DNA of 64,000 nt from VYFG01 sp965248685 (GCA_965248685.1 CBDFKC010000003.1:248001-312000), one strand, 5' to 3'; positions 45,921 through 57,300 are shown, counted from the stretch's first letter. Numbers and translations: made by a program. Notes: generated by a model from the sequence alone, not told the origin.

Positions 45921-48257
45921 TTAGGTTTTTTTTGGTTCAGTTGGTTCCAATGGCTCCTCAACTGACTCAGCAGCAGCGGCCCCAATTTCCTTTAATTCAT
46001 TTTCACCTATCTGGTCATTTTTCTCCAACCCCGGGATATGTACCATCACCTGTTTACGCGCAAACGGAATACCTGCCTGTTCGAAAGCTTTCTGTACCCG
46101 AACGTAAACTTCTTTCCGGATCATAAATTGCTTACCCGGTTTGGCCATAAACTTGCCCCGTACGACAATGCCATTGTCATCCACTTCCGCGACTCCCTGG
46201 GATTTAAACGGTTCAAGAAAATCTTCGCCCAGTATTGGATCTTGCAGAAGGTCTGCACCGATCCCTTTGAATATTTTTTTGACTTGATTGATGTCAGTAT
46301 CAAAAGGCACTCTGAAACGTAACTTCATAATGACCCAATCCCGACTGAAGTTGGTTAACTTGGGTATTTCTCCATATGGAATGGTATGAACAAGGCCCCG
46401 GTGATGACGCAGTCTAAGTGAACGCAATGAAATTTTTTCAACGTTACCCATGGTTCCCCCCACGTCGATATACTCACCCACTCTAAACGCATCATCTGCA
46501 AGAAAAAATAATCCTGACACAATATCTTTCACTAGCGTTTGTGCGCCAAATCCAATAGCCAAACCGATGACGCCAGCACCAGCAAGAATCGGGCCTATAT
46601 TTACACCCCAATTATCCAGCACCATTATGATAGAAACGACAATGATCAAGAACTGGGCCGATTTCTTGATGATTGGTAGTAGTGTCGCTACACGCGAGAG
46701 TCCTACACCGCCGATTTCTCCGCCAGCTTCTTCTTCACCCTCTACAGAATTACCAGCTTCCGCGGCCATCCAATACCCGATACATGCAGAAACGAGCTCC
46801 CAAGATATATAAGCGATCAGGACGATAAATAAAAACTCGATCAGAGTTCCTGCCGCTTTGGCACCCAATCCTGAATTGGCCAGATCCATGATATTTAAAC
46901 CCCACAATGAGGCGAGCGCATAGGACACCACTCCGACCACCAGAACGCGGCCAACCCGGAGCAATCCTAACTGCATATTTCGTCTGGCCTTGCTGGCTGC
47001 TACTGTCTCATCTTCCGGTACGCTGACGCCTTTGCCTACGAACAAGGAAACGTTTGCATCGATACCTGGCCACAGAAAAATTACAATAAAAGTAATATAG
47101 ACGGCGCTGGTAGAGTAGACACCAACATCTGAATTGTTCACCACCATCTCAACCAGAGCGTATTTACACACGATGAGAAACACTGCGATTTTTGGCCAGT
47201 GAATAGCAAACCAACTAAGGTCACCAGGCGCCTCTTCTCCAATGGCCAGACTGACCCTCCTTTTATTTTCTATTAAAATTTCGGTCAATGCTTCCCGATT
47301 GCACCAAATTGCTATTGCCGCCACGATATATAGCGAAATATTCATCCAATAGCCCAAGGTACGCATGTATAGATAACCACCGTAGTTCTCATCACCAATT
47401 TGGATAAAGAGATAAAAAATATTATGCATTGCGACGATATAGGCTGCTGCCAGAGAGAAAGTAACAGTAATCTTCTTTGCCCTCTGATCAGTTGTTTTAC
47501 AGATACGCAGATCCGGGCGCGATGGTGCGAAGAAGAAACGGCAGATGACATAAGCCAACCAACCACCAAAAATGCCTACGGTAAATATCGCCGCCAACTG
47601 ATTCATCAGCGACCCGTCTGGATAAAACAAGCTGATGCAGATGGAACTCGCCAAACCAAATGCAAGCACACCCAGGATATCGTACGATAATCTAGTGTAG
47701 AGAATTTTGAGAATGCCCCACAACTTTGTAGAGGAAGCATCGATAAGTTTCTTTTTGCGCTTGCGGAAGGACAGCGCTGTCAGACGCTCAGCACAAAAAC
47801 CAACCACAATAGCCAATAGAATGACTAGCAATGCTTTACCAAAATTATGCGTTGTTGATGACCTAACAACATAACTGATCTTCGCCAGAATGCCCGGAAT
47901 AGCCCCGCTGTCCTGGGCTGATTCCTTAGCGTAACCCCAGTAATTTTTAAATCGCTGCTCGATTACACCCAAAGTACCAATATTGTTTTCAGATTCAGAC
48001 GCTTTTGCCTCCGCAACTGCATCGAGTCGTTCAATCAAAAGTGTTCTGACTGCATCGTCGCTTAGGGTAGATACAAGCTGTCGCACCGCCTCCTTGCTTT
48101 CGGGGTCTTCTATTTCGATTGCCACCGCTGGGGCTTCAGACTGCGGAAGTTGAAGGCCTTGACCAAATCCTACATTCAACAGAAATAGTCCGGTTAAAAG
48201 GAAAACATAACGAACGAGGCTTATTTTGATTCCGTTGACGAATTTCAGACTGGACAT
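45921..48257 (-). CDS. MscS-family mechanosensitive channel (large type)
   Basis: About 778 residues. A likely signal peptide (ISLVRYVFLLTGLFLLNVGFGQG) and a periplasmic stretch of about 100 residues are followed by several membrane helices. The MscS core is C-terminal: pore helix ILAGAGVIGLAIGFGAQTLV, then VSGLFFLADDAFRVGEYIDV and LRHHRGLVHTIPYGEI. It should release solutes upon osmotic downshock in the inner membrane. The very end is acidic (ESVEEPLEPTEP). I prefer the ATG at 48257, which gives a compact signal peptide; 48302 is also possible and neither has a clear ribosome-binding site. Confidence 0.87.
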   Translation of the reverse strand: MSSLKFVNGIKISLVRYVFLLTGLFLLNVGFGQGLQLPQSEAPAVAIEIEDPESKEAVRQLVSTLSDDAVRTLLIERLDAVAEAKASESENNIGTLGVIEQRFKNYWGYAKESAQDSGAIPGILAKISYVVRSSTTHNFGKALLVILLAIVVGFCAERLTALSFRKRKKKLIDASSTKLWGILKILYTRLSYDILGVLAFGLASSICISLFYPDGSLMNQLAAIFTVGIFGGWLAYVICRFFFAPSRPDLRICKTTDQRAKKITVTFSLAAAYIVAMHNIFYLFIQIGDENYGGYLYMRTLGYWMNISLYIVAAIAIWCNREALTEILIENKRRVSLAIGEEAPGDLSWFAIHWPKIAVFLIVCKYALVEMVVNNSDVGVYSTSAVYITFIVIFLWPGIDANVSLFVGKGVSVPEDETVAASKARRNMQLGLLRVGRVLVVGVVSYALASLWGLNIMDLANSGLGAKAAGTLIEFLFIVLIAYISWELVSACIGYWMAAEAGNSVEGEEEAGGEIGGVGLSRVATLLPIIKKSAQFLIIVVSIIMVLDNWGVNIGPILAGAGVIGLAIGFGAQTLVKDIVSGLFFLADDAFRVGEYIDVGGTMGNVEKISLRSLRLRHHRGLVHTIPYGEIPKLTNFSRDWVIMKLRFRVPFDTDINQVKKIFKGIGADLLQDPILGEDFLEPFKSQGVAEVDDNGIVVRGKFMAKPGKQFMIRKEVYVRVQKAFEQAGIPFARKQVMVHIPGLEKNDQIGENELKEIGAAAAESVEEPLEPTEPKKT

Positions 48258-48371
48258 AAATTGGTATAAGGTTGCATCAAGCAGGTGGTAACGGCTTATC
48301 ATGAGATCATGACGTAGGGCTTATTTTCTAATTTAGCAGTAAGTGCTGGATAAACTGCACGCTATCAATTC

Positions 48372-49212
48372 TCAGTTAAATGTGCTTATAGAAAAGTGAA
48401 GGACGATAGCATAATGCATCGAGCCTGCGTTATTTTCCCCAGTTAAATCAACTTGTAACAGCCGATGAACCCCCAATATGTTCATCACTCGCTTCATATT
48501 GTAAGCGAGAACATGCAGACTCATCTCCGTTCTCACATGTTCCAATGTGATCATCTGAAAATGGGGTACTCCCATCCAGTGTTTTAATGTTCCAAATGGG
48601 TGTTCTACAGTCTGGCTCCGAACTTACATTTTTCCTGGTTCTCGTGCCAATCTCTTTTCTGCTTCTTCCGGTATTTCTTAATGCTCCCAGCGTGATACGC
48701 GTCGCTCTACCCCAGGTGTACATTTTGATTTCAAATGGCATTGCTGACAATTCGAAATCAAATAACGGTGAAGATTGGGACCTCGTTCATGGTTTGTCAT
48801 TCGCCACTTTAATGTATCTCCAGCTGGGCAGTGATACTCATTCTTCTCTGGATCGTAGCGAAACGCACTTCGATCGTATAATCCCTTCGCCTTATTTTGA
48901 GAAGCCCACGTCTTTGCCACATAGGCTGTTATTCCTGTATCTTCACAGGCTTTGATTTCCTCTCCCTTGTAATATCCTTTATCTGCAATCACTTCCAATT
49001 CAGTGACGCCCATCTCTTCTCTTGCCTGATTTGCCATTGAATAGAGTTGGTTGTAATCGTTGTTTTTCATCACGATTTCATGCGCAAATATCAGATGATG
49101 CTCAGCATCCACCGCTGTCTGTACGTCATAGCCCGCTATACCACTTCCTCTTATATACATTGATCTTGCATCGGGATCATTCAGTGATATTTGCTTATTT
49201 GGATTGTCTCAT
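48372..49212 (-). pseudogene. IS1182-family transposase remnant
   Basis: Two out-of-frame pieces of one transposase. The upstream piece (49212 to about 48678) starts DNPNKQISLNDPDARSM and holds AGYDVQTAVDAEHHLI and ADKGYYKGEEI, the DDE-type core of IS1182 proteins. After a stop and frameshift, the downstream piece (about 48600-48372) holds TVEHPFGTLKHWMG, with the catalytic glutamate. The N-terminal third is missing. The element is dead unless helped in trans, and no terminal repeats were found. Confidence 0.85.
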
Positions 49213-49355
49213 ATTATCTGGAGGCGCGTTGTAACAGATTTTGGAACCCAATAGCTAGGAAAACCTAACTCAAAACCAATGCTAAATTGATCGCCGATGT
49301 TTTAGCGGTTGAAGCCACCCCCCGGTTTACCGAAACATCGTTTAATTTGGACGAC

Positions 49356-50312
49356 TTAATTGTCGTAATAACCCGTCTGGACACAAGCGCCGATAAAATT
49401 ACATAGTAGTCTCTCGGCATGGACAAGGGTCAGATCGCTGACATCTTTCTCAGGCGAAATTTCTACCAGATCCATCCCCAGCACCCGCCCTTTGTTCGTC
49501 AGTCCATGGATCAGTTTTCGTGTTTGCATCCAGTTAAGCCCGCCTGGGGTTTGCGACACGACCCCTGGCATAATCGTTGGATCGAGTCCATCGGCATCTA
49601 TCGTCAGGTAATATGGCCCACCGTCGGGAATGCGATCCAGAACCGCTTGCACACCCATATCATGCATCTGGTATGCAGTGATAATGTCTGCCCTGGCAAG
49701 GGCTTCCTCGATTTCACAGCGATCCAGGCTTCCGTTTCCACGAATTCCAATCTGTACGATTTTGCCAATCCATGCCATTTCAGATGCGCGGCGGATTGGA
49801 CTTCGGAAGCCTTCTGTCACACCCTTGGAATTGTTGCGCCAGTCCAGGTGCGCGTCTATATGGATCAGGGTGATATTATTTCCGAAAACCTCAAGCGCTC
49901 GCATTATCGGAATAGGAATGCCGTGGTCGCCACCCAGTGTTATTAGAGTCGCACCTGTGCCAAATATTTTTTTCGCCGCGGTTTCCGCCCGACGATAGTG
50001 TTCTATTGGGTCATCTGGATCAGTGGTCACATTGCCGCAATCCACAACTTTGATATCACGCCCATCAAGCAAACTCGCATCCAGATCCCAGTCATAGCGT
50101 TCACGGATGTAATGTGATTGTTTCGATATCCGGCGTATCGCATCCGGCGCACGACTTTGGTCGTTAATCTTTCGGGACTTTGAATAGGGTAATCCGTAAG
50201 GCACACCCAGGATTGCAATATCCGCATTGAGTGAATTCAGGTTCAGCTCAAGGGGGAAATCCAAAAACGTTTTGGATGGGCTGCCGGGCGCTTCAGTAAT
50301 ATTTGCTGTCAT
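49356..50312 (-). CDS. Agmatinase/arginase-family ureohydrolase
   Basis: A 318-residue enzyme with all binuclear manganese motifs: GGDHG (His130), DAHLD (Asp153, His155, Asp157) and DADGLDP (Asp239, Asp241). The family cleaves a guanidino group to release urea from agmatine, arginine, guanidinobutyrate or related compounds. The size and N-terminus fit the agmatinase branch more than arginase. It sits 86 bases after a class III aminotransferase gene on the same strand, a natural pairing for deguanidination and transamination. The exact substrate is uncertain. Confidence 0.87.
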   Translation of the reverse strand: MTANITEAPGSPSKTFLDFPLELNLNSLNADIAILGVPYGLPYSKSRKINDQSRAPDAIRRISKQSHYIRERYDWDLDASLLDGRDIKVVDCGNVTTDPDDPIEHYRRAETAAKKIFGTGATLITLGGDHGIPIPIMRALEVFGNNITLIHIDAHLDWRNNSKGVTEGFRSPIRRASEMAWIGKIVQIGIRGNGSLDRCEIEEALARADIITAYQMHDMGVQAVLDRIPDGGPYYLTIDADGLDPTIMPGVVSQTPGGLNWMQTRKLIHGLTNKGRVLGMDLVEISPEKDVSDLTLVHAERLLCNFIGACVQTGYYDN

Positions 50313-50398
50313 ATAGCCAGTCTCCAGATCAACTCATTCTGGGCGTTCTTAATCGTTCTTCAAATTCACCCTGAAAACCACAGTGAACAACCTCGGGA

Positions 50399-51715
50399 TC
50401 AGCGAACGTGTTTGAGTGCGTTACCAAGAACGTCGAGCGCTAAGTCTATGTGTTCTTCAGCGATATTCAAGGGTAAGGATAAAGACAACCCGGCTCCATA
50501 GCCGGAGTAGTTCAGGATGACGCCATTTTCCATGCAATTATAAAATATCGCTTCCGCCATTTTGTCTCGGGCCAATTCAATTCGGTGAATCAAACCCTCT
50601 CCACAATGGGAAATCATGCCTTCGGGGTGATGCTTTCTAAGCGCGTCGATGCGATGCGAGATTTCCGGACCGAGATTGGCTGCATTTTCGACTAGGTTCT
50701 CTTTGCGGATTACCCCAAGGGTCTCGAGCCCGGCTCTAGCCATTAAGGGGTTTTTTTCATGGGTGAAATAACCAAGATTAAGTTCCCTTGCACTATCCAG
50801 CTTGCCGTCCGCAAGTACGGCTGCAACCGGTAATGCGGCTCCGCCCAGGGCTTTTCCCAGAACTGTCATATCTGGCAAAACTCCGAAGTGCTCGCTATTA
50901 AACAACACACCGGTTTTGCCCAGGCCTATAGGGATTTCGTCAAAGATCAGTAAACTGTCGTGTGCATCGCATAACTGTCGAATTTCTGGCCAGTACCAAT
51001 CGGGAGGTCGAAAACCGCCGTTGGCAATCGGTTCAGCAATGATGCATCCGATATCCCCTTCTTTATCCATGACTTCCCGAATAGCATTTAACGATATGGT
51101 TGCCGCCGCTTCGATGTCTTTGCCTGAAGCCTGGACGGGAGTTGCAGCCGGTTTAAATGACGGTACATGCAAAGCCCCGGGCAACAATGATCCCAACCGC
51201 TCAGAACGTTCCATTACCGCCGCGGTCAGTCCAATTGCACCAAGACTTCGGCCGTGAAAACTGTCAGCAAAGGAGAGGGTCTTGTATCGCCCCGTATGTA
51301 CACGGGTTAACGCCAGGGCCAGTTCAACCGCCGCCGAGCCGCCCGGAACCATAAACAATCTGCCATCGTTTCCCGGCCACAGCTCATATAATTGTTCTGC
51401 CAGGGTCACGAACACTTCATTGGTAAAACCTCGGGTATTGACCGGGAGAATTGATAACTGGTCAATTAGGCCCGAGATTAATGCGGGGTGTCGATAACCA
51501 ATATGATGGCAATTATTGCCATGCAGGTCGAGATAATCCCGGGCAGAATGATCGGTCACAAAGGAGCCCTTGGCGCTGTGAATCGCAAGATATCCCGGTC
51601 GATTATTTGCCTGGGACATTGTAAGTTTGGCGTCTCGATCCAGGATATCAGCATCAACTTCTCCGGCCCAGCGGTATATCCAGTCTTGTCGGGAAATATG
51701 ATCTGCAAAAGCCAT
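50399..51715 (-). CDS. Class III aminotransferase (PLP-dependent)
   Basis: A 438-residue fold-type I PLP enzyme. The phosphate-binding PGGSAAVELALAL, Asp259 in LLIFDEIPIG and Lys288 in VLGKALGGAALP are the usual active-site marks of the omega-amino acid/acetylornithine group. DEIPIG replaces the common DEVQTG. It likely transfers an amino group from a diamine, omega-amino acid or similar amine to a keto acid in the cytoplasm. It lies directly upstream of the ureohydrolase gene and probably shares its transcript. Confidence 0.86.
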   Translation of the reverse strand: MAFADHISRQDWIYRWAGEVDADILDRDAKLTMSQANNRPGYLAIHSAKGSFVTDHSARDYLDLHGNNCHHIGYRHPALISGLIDQLSILPVNTRGFTNEVFVTLAEQLYELWPGNDGRLFMVPGGSAAVELALALTRVHTGRYKTLSFADSFHGRSLGAIGLTAAVMERSERLGSLLPGALHVPSFKPAATPVQASGKDIEAAATISLNAIREVMDKEGDIGCIIAEPIANGGFRPPDWYWPEIRQLCDAHDSLLIFDEIPIGLGKTGVLFNSEHFGVLPDMTVLGKALGGAALPVAAVLADGKLDSARELNLGYFTHEKNPLMARAGLETLGVIRKENLVENAANLGPEISHRIDALRKHHPEGMISHCGEGLIHRIELARDKMAEAIFYNCMENGVILNYSGYGAGLSLSLPLNIAEEHIDLALDVLGNALKHVR

Positions 51716-52142
51716 TGTCAGTTTACGAGAGCAAGAAATATCTTTACAAGTATATCGTTGCTGTAGAAACTAATGGCATCGAAATCCTGTAGCGTGTCCC
51801 TGACAATTCAAAACTCTGCACAAATAATTATCTGATCTTTATTTGAATAATAAATATCAATGAAATCACTTCAAGCATGATTAACCAAATTTGATAGTGC
51901 GTACACCATTTATCACTTTTGAATGTCCGTTTATGGGGTAACTGGCTGAGAAATTAGAAATCGCTGTATGACCGTTTCGAGTACAGACTAATGCCTTTGG
52001 TCGCTTCCTTACCCCCAAGAGCAAATCGACTATTGTCGTAAAACTTTCGAATTTCCATACAGCAGTCATTCAATAAAACCGGTTTTGTGAAAATTCCCTA
52101 CTTGGTTTGTACTGATTTTTTTTATTGACAATCTTCCAATCT
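51716..52142. other. Intergenic region, possible decayed dispersed repeat
   Basis: No clear gene in 427 bases. A 62-codon minus-strand frame at 51881-52069 has no recognisable family. Motifs AATGTCCGTTT (51922-51932) and TATGACCGTTT (51967-51977) recur here and, as AATGACCGCTTTC, at 54208-54220, which hints at a decayed non-coding repeat. The region must also hold the promoter of the aminotransferase operon. Confidence 0.4.
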
Positions 52143-53105
52143 CTAGAGCTCGCCCCTCGCGCACTGACATTCGTTCCATAATCGAATTACAAGCTCTTTT
52201 GCCTCCGGTATGTCGGTGATTTTTCCTACACTCGTGCCCGCATATAGGGAGCAATCCAAGACATCCCCACTCATAGAGTCCGTCGGAGTCTTGGAGCTGT
52301 ATCGCCTGACTTTCTCGCCTGAGGACATTCGCACGATTAAGTCTTGTTCGCCAGGTCTTGATCCTGAGGGCGGGCATCCTGCGGATTCCCATTGATTCAG
52401 GGTTTCGTTTCTTAGTACTCGATGAGCGGCGTATGGCCAGTCCCCATCAAAACAAATCGAGTATGATGTGTCTGTCTCTCTCGCGTTTACGATCGCTTCT
52501 TTGTATAGTGCATGTGCTCGACTTTCCTTAGTCGCAACAAAACGAGTTCCAAGCATTACTGCAGTTGCGCCCTCGTTAAGAGCCCAACTAATGTCGCTGC
52601 CATTCCCAAGCCCACCGGCTGCGACTACTGGCACATCCTGTGTTAGCGCTAAAACCTGAGGTAAGAGCACTGTCAGCGGTGTTGTTGACTGAACATGCCC
52701 ACCAGCTTCAACACCTTGACATATCACGAAATCCGCGCCGTCACGAATGGCGCGATCTGCACCATCAGCCGATCCAACCTGGACTCCCACCAGGATTCCA
52801 TGTCGATGCGCACGATTAATGAGGTCCGGACTTTGACCCCATGACAGTGTTATAGCCGGGATTCCCGCCTCGACAACAATATCGAAAGCTAACTGTGGAA
52901 ACGAAAGCGCAAAGTTGACAAAGAAAGGATGGTTTGTCGCAGCCAGGAGTTGTTCGACAGAACGCAAAGCAAGTTCCGGCTGTGTCCATGTCATGGCAAG
53001 AGATCCCATAGCACCGATATTTGAGACTGCTGCGGCAAGCTCGACGGTGTCCGCACCAGCAATAGGAGCCTGAAGTATAGGGATGTCTAAATCATGTAGG
53101 ATCAT
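52143..53105 (-). CDS. Nitronate monooxygenase-family FMN enzyme
   Basis: A 320-residue TIM-barrel flavoprotein of the 2-nitropropane dioxygenase/enoyl-ACP reductase II group. Marks are PILQAPIAG at the N-terminus, GVEAGGHVQ with the catalytic histidine, VVAAGGLGNGSDISWAL and TAVMLGTRFVATKES. It oxidises alkyl nitronates or reduces a related substrate in the cytoplasm with FMN. It follows a PLP-enzyme gene by 47 bases on the same strand, suggesting a two-gene operon. The link between them is unknown. Confidence 0.83.
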   Translation of the reverse strand: MILHDLDIPILQAPIAGADTVELAAAVSNIGAMGSLAMTWTQPELALRSVEQLLAATNHPFFVNFALSFPQLAFDIVVEAGIPAITLSWGQSPDLINRAHRHGILVGVQVGSADGADRAIRDGADFVICQGVEAGGHVQSTTPLTVLLPQVLALTQDVPVVAAGGLGNGSDISWALNEGATAVMLGTRFVATKESRAHALYKEAIVNARETDTSYSICFDGDWPYAAHRVLRNETLNQWESAGCPPSGSRPGEQDLIVRMSSGEKVRRYSSKTPTDSMSGDVLDCSLYAGTSVGKITDIPEAKELVIRLWNECQCARGEL

Positions 53106-53152
53106 AGAAATTATATTTAAATTTTTTACCTACCAATTGCTCATTTCAGCCA

Positions 53153-54082
53153 TTATTCATCGCACGCATTAGTACGGTAAAGAGCCCCATCTAGATACTT
53201 GAATCCTGAGTCACAAGCAACGGTAACAACTGTGCCACCTTTGCCTACCTCTTTCGCTAACTTGAGTGCTGCAACAACGTTCAACCCCGTCGACGTTCCA
53301 GCGAAAATTCCTTCTTCTCGTGCAAGCCGTCCCGCCATTGATCTCGCTTCTTGTTCTGGTAGCGCTCGTACTTCGGTCACTACTTCTCGACTGAATAGCG
53401 ATGGCACAAAACCAGCAGCAGTCCCATCTATACTATGAGAACCAGGTTTACCCCCGGATAGAACGCAAGATGAATCCGGTTCTAAAGCCACTATCCGTGC
53501 ACCGGACCACTTGGACCTAATAACCGAACCAACCCCCATGATCATACCAGCGGTACCTACAGCGCCGCAAAACGCTTGGATGGGTCTTTGTATTTGCTCC
53601 AATATTTCCTTACCCATCGTTTCGTAACCAACAGGTGCATGTTTGTTGTTGAACTGATTCAAGTATATATATCCACCCCCTTCGACAAGCTCATTGGCAC
53701 GATTAATCATTCTGGGCCACAGGTCAGGAGTAACTACTCCGCCACAACTCGGTTCTACTAGAACGCTTGCACCAAATGCTCGCATCGAATCAAGTTTTTC
53801 TCTGGCATAGGCGTCGGACGAAATCACGGTAAACTTATATCCTTTCACAGCACAAACAAATGCAAGGGAAGAACCCGTGCTTCCACCTGTGCACTCAAGA
53901 AGTGAAGTTTTCGGGTCAATCTGGCCGCTTTCTTCAACACCTTTAACCATAGCGAGAGCCATACGGTCTTTGTATGAACCCGTCGGATTGACGCCTTCTA
54001 TCTTTACCCAGATTTCAGCAGAATTTGCGGGAACTATTTTTTTAAGGCGAACAAGGGGTGTATTACCTATAGTCTCTAACAT
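53153..54082 (-). CDS. Cysteine synthase-family PLP enzyme
   Basis: A 309-residue fold-type II PLP enzyme with the Schiff-base Lys38 in PTGSYKDRMA and a substrate loop ECTGGSTGSS. It is close in plan to cysteine synthase and cystathionine beta-synthase, but the loop reads TGGSTGSS instead of TSGNTG, so the substrate need not be O-acetylserine. It may make a non-protein amino acid or act as a lyase. It is followed by the nitronate monooxygenase-family gene. Confidence 0.83.
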   Translation of the reverse strand: MLETIGNTPLVRLKKIVPANSAEIWVKIEGVNPTGSYKDRMALAMVKGVEESGQIDPKTSLLECTGGSTGSSLAFVCAVKGYKFTVISSDAYAREKLDSMRAFGASVLVEPSCGGVVTPDLWPRMINRANELVEGGGYIYLNQFNNKHAPVGYETMGKEILEQIQRPIQAFCGAVGTAGMIMGVGSVIRSKWSGARIVALEPDSSCVLSGGKPGSHSIDGTAAGFVPSLFSREVVTEVRALPEQEARSMAGRLAREEGIFAGTSTGLNVVAALKLAKEVGKGGTVVTVACDSGFKYLDGALYRTNACDE

Positions 54083-54351
54083 TATTTTCTAATGAGCCCT
54101 ACTTTCGTGCGTATGTCAATTCAGGGATGTTACGGTGTTTTGAGACTGAAAACCTGCAATTTTCGGACCTGTGTTTTTGTAATCGTTGTTTAATAGATGC
54201 CAGCTACAATGACCGCTTTCTTGTTCCCGTTCGTGGCCAAATATGTATATAAATGACTCAAACGAGTGGTGTGTTCAATTAGATTTGAAACAGATTTATA
54301 TCATTGTCAGATCAAGTATGAACAGATACTGATGAAGTTGTTAGTAGCCAA

Positions 54352-57300
54352 TCAAGATTTCCATAATTCATCAATATCTCCTTTTGTTTCTCTTTTTTGA
54401 TTGTGATCACGCTCATTGATGGTGGAGCGAAAAAGATCTTCTATTTGGCGTTTATATCTGGACTCGTTTACCATTTGGCCAGCCAGTTTGATATCTCTCA
54501 CATCATGGTCGACAATCAAACGCAAAATAGCTCGTCGGCCCAGGCCAAGATGCCTGAGGTGATCCCTAACCCGAATAAATCCGAGATCATATCCATCAAT
54601 CACTTCTCTTAGCAATGCAAAACCAAAAGTAAATTCCAAATCGATACTATCGCGCGTTGGTTCAGATCTTTTATCAAACCTGCTGAGTCTCCTCGCATCT
54701 TCTTGCGCTTTTCTATTGAGCACGGCCATTTTCAGAAAACATATCCGATACAATCCCAAATCTTTTCTAAGAATTTGACGGAGAACATCCTTTTCCCGCA
54801 TCGTGAATCCAAGCGAGGGGCTTGATTCGGCATTTCCTACTATAATTTGCGGATCTTCTTTTAGCTCTTCCACCCATATGGTTCCCAGGTCTAATCCGAG
54901 TCGGTGTTTACAGAACGAGCGAAATCGAGCCCCATATGTAGCAGCGCAGACTGCCCATGTCTGACGAAACATGGGTGACCAGGACCAATGCTGGAACATA
55001 TTTAACCAGCCTCTATTGTCCGGATGCTCCCACTCGTGTTCAAGGTCCAGGTCAAGGTAAACGTTCTCCATAAGCTGGATCATTGAGTAACAAAGATAAA
55101 AGCCGGCACGCATTTGCTCTTCGGTCCTGGTATGAGGCTTTTCCACATCCGACGTATCAGGGTTTTGCGTAGAGCGAGCACCCTTCCAATTGTCGATATC
55201 CAAATACAATTCGCTGTCGAGAAATGCAAGAGACGACTCACTTCGAACCCGCTCAAATATTTCAACTAGTTTTTCAGTATGTCGGGTAAAAGACCCCGCC
55301 GTCATCGAGCTCGGTGGATACCATGCGCGACGAAGTGCTACAAATGCCGCCTCGACATTGTCCTCTTTACGAATAAGCGCAGCACTGAAGAGTTCGTCCG
55401 CTTCATGATAGCCCAGCATTCGATAACTCTCGAATTGGGATTCTCCAAACCATTGATCAGCGGTAGACTCGTGGGGGAATCCTGGATGTCGGGTCACATA
55501 ATTAAGCAAATCTTCCGGTTCGTCTCCGGTTAGCGAACTCTTCAAATATATCAGGGTTCCATCAGGAGCTCCGGCATCTGCATGGTCATATTTTATCTTA
55601 CCAATCGCACAATGCCATTTACTGAATCCGTTCTCCTGGAGGCGCAGCGGATCGAGTTGAATCTCGATATCAATTCCAAAATCACTGCGACAACGGCGGA
55701 TAGCATTACCGAGCGCATTGAATTGATAATGGGGGTCGGCTTCCGCATCGCAGGCTAGAATAAAGCGACAACGACGATGGACGAGTTCGTAAATTCCTAA
55801 GTTATCAAAAAATCCACCATCTGCCAGATTCACATACTCCGCATCAACGCCTGCGGCACCAAGCAGTTCTTTGAACTGCAGCGCCAATCCAAATCTTGGG
55901 CCAGGCAGTCTCCACTTTGAATCTCTTGGATTCCTAAGCCACAAACCCAGGCGAAGATTAAACACCGTCATCAAAAATGCCAACGCAGGAGAAGTACGTT
56001 GCCCCATGTTGGGGTTTATCGCGGCACCAGAGACCGCTAGAACGGTGCCAAGGGTTAATCCTTGTCCATCTGCAGTATTTCGAAATCCTCGCTCTTCCAG
56101 TTGAACCGCAAAACGTCCGGGATCGAAACCGAAGTGATATGGCGTAAAAAAGAACGAACTCGCTTTGCGCTCCTGATAACCCAACTCGTGTCCGGAAGTG
56201 ATATTGATCGATGTATTTAGTATTTGAATTGGACCCTTCGAATTTGCGAGGTCCGACAGCCAAAGATCATCGTCTGGATCAAACCCGGTAAAGTAGGCCG
56301 GGCGGCGCTCTTCAATTCTAGATGCTCCAAGGTAGGCTCGGGCAAGACGATGTCGATAAAAATTATGCATTGAAATTTCATTTATATCTAAACGCCAGGA
56401 AAGTAACGTTGCTACCGCAACAACAACCAGAAAAAACGCGATAACAAGGGAAGGCTCTGCTCCCGCTAGATATGCCAAGATTTTTGGCTGCGCTTCACCT
56501 TCAACCTTTTGAGCAAAAAAATCGAGAATGGTGTTTGTCTGCAACGAAATGGCCATTAACAATCCAACCAAGAACACATAAGGTGCTACAAGACCAATCA
56601 ACTTGATTAACCTGGTCCGGGACCTTCCATTGGACTCACTCGATCCACCGAACCAAAGACCAGCAATCGTAGTCGCTATCCAACTCGCGCTGAGTGCCCC
56701 ACTCACATATTTCCCCAGGGAATTCAGCAGTAGCGGACCGTAAAATACGATGTTGAACAAAATTAGCCACCCCAGACTCAGAATCACTAACCAGGCGCTG
56801 ACACGACGAAACCACTGGCGATACGGTTCGGTAAATGTACGACCCATCAGCCCCATATGGATGTAGCCGATCAGGATAAAAGTCAGAAGCACAGATGGCG
56901 GTAACCAGGTCACCCCATGAACCCAAGTATCCAAGTCGGCTTTCCCAGGAGAAAATAGCTCACTGAGCCAACGTAAAATCACACCACCAACTGCACTAGA
57001 AAATGCTGCCACCAACAACACAGCCACAAATTTATTCTTTTGAAAACCCTCGTCAATAAATGCATCTGTTGACATTGAGTCGCTTCGCTCAGTTGATTGA
57101 GTATCTGCAACAGATTTTGCCTCAGATCGATTGAGCCACAATACCAACAACATGGCACTGGCCCAGGAGAATACGTAAACCGCACTGACTATGAGCACCC
57201 ACATTACATAAGGTTGGGTAGTCCAATTTGCCAACGGTAACGAATCGAAAAATTCTACGAGGCTCGGATAAGCTCTGTCACCGGACCCCAATGATATGGA

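Noticed and set aside
48587..48955. 122-codon plus-strand frame
   Set aside because: It is antisense to the IS1182-type transposase remnant.
51881..52069. 62-codon minus-strand frame as a small gene
   Set aside because: No ribosome-binding site, no recognisable family, and it overlaps repeat-like motifs.
3637..54151. The 14-base word TTTTGAGACTGAAA present at 3637 and 54138
   Set aside because: Several 14-base matches are expected by chance in 64 kb, and the flanks do not match.
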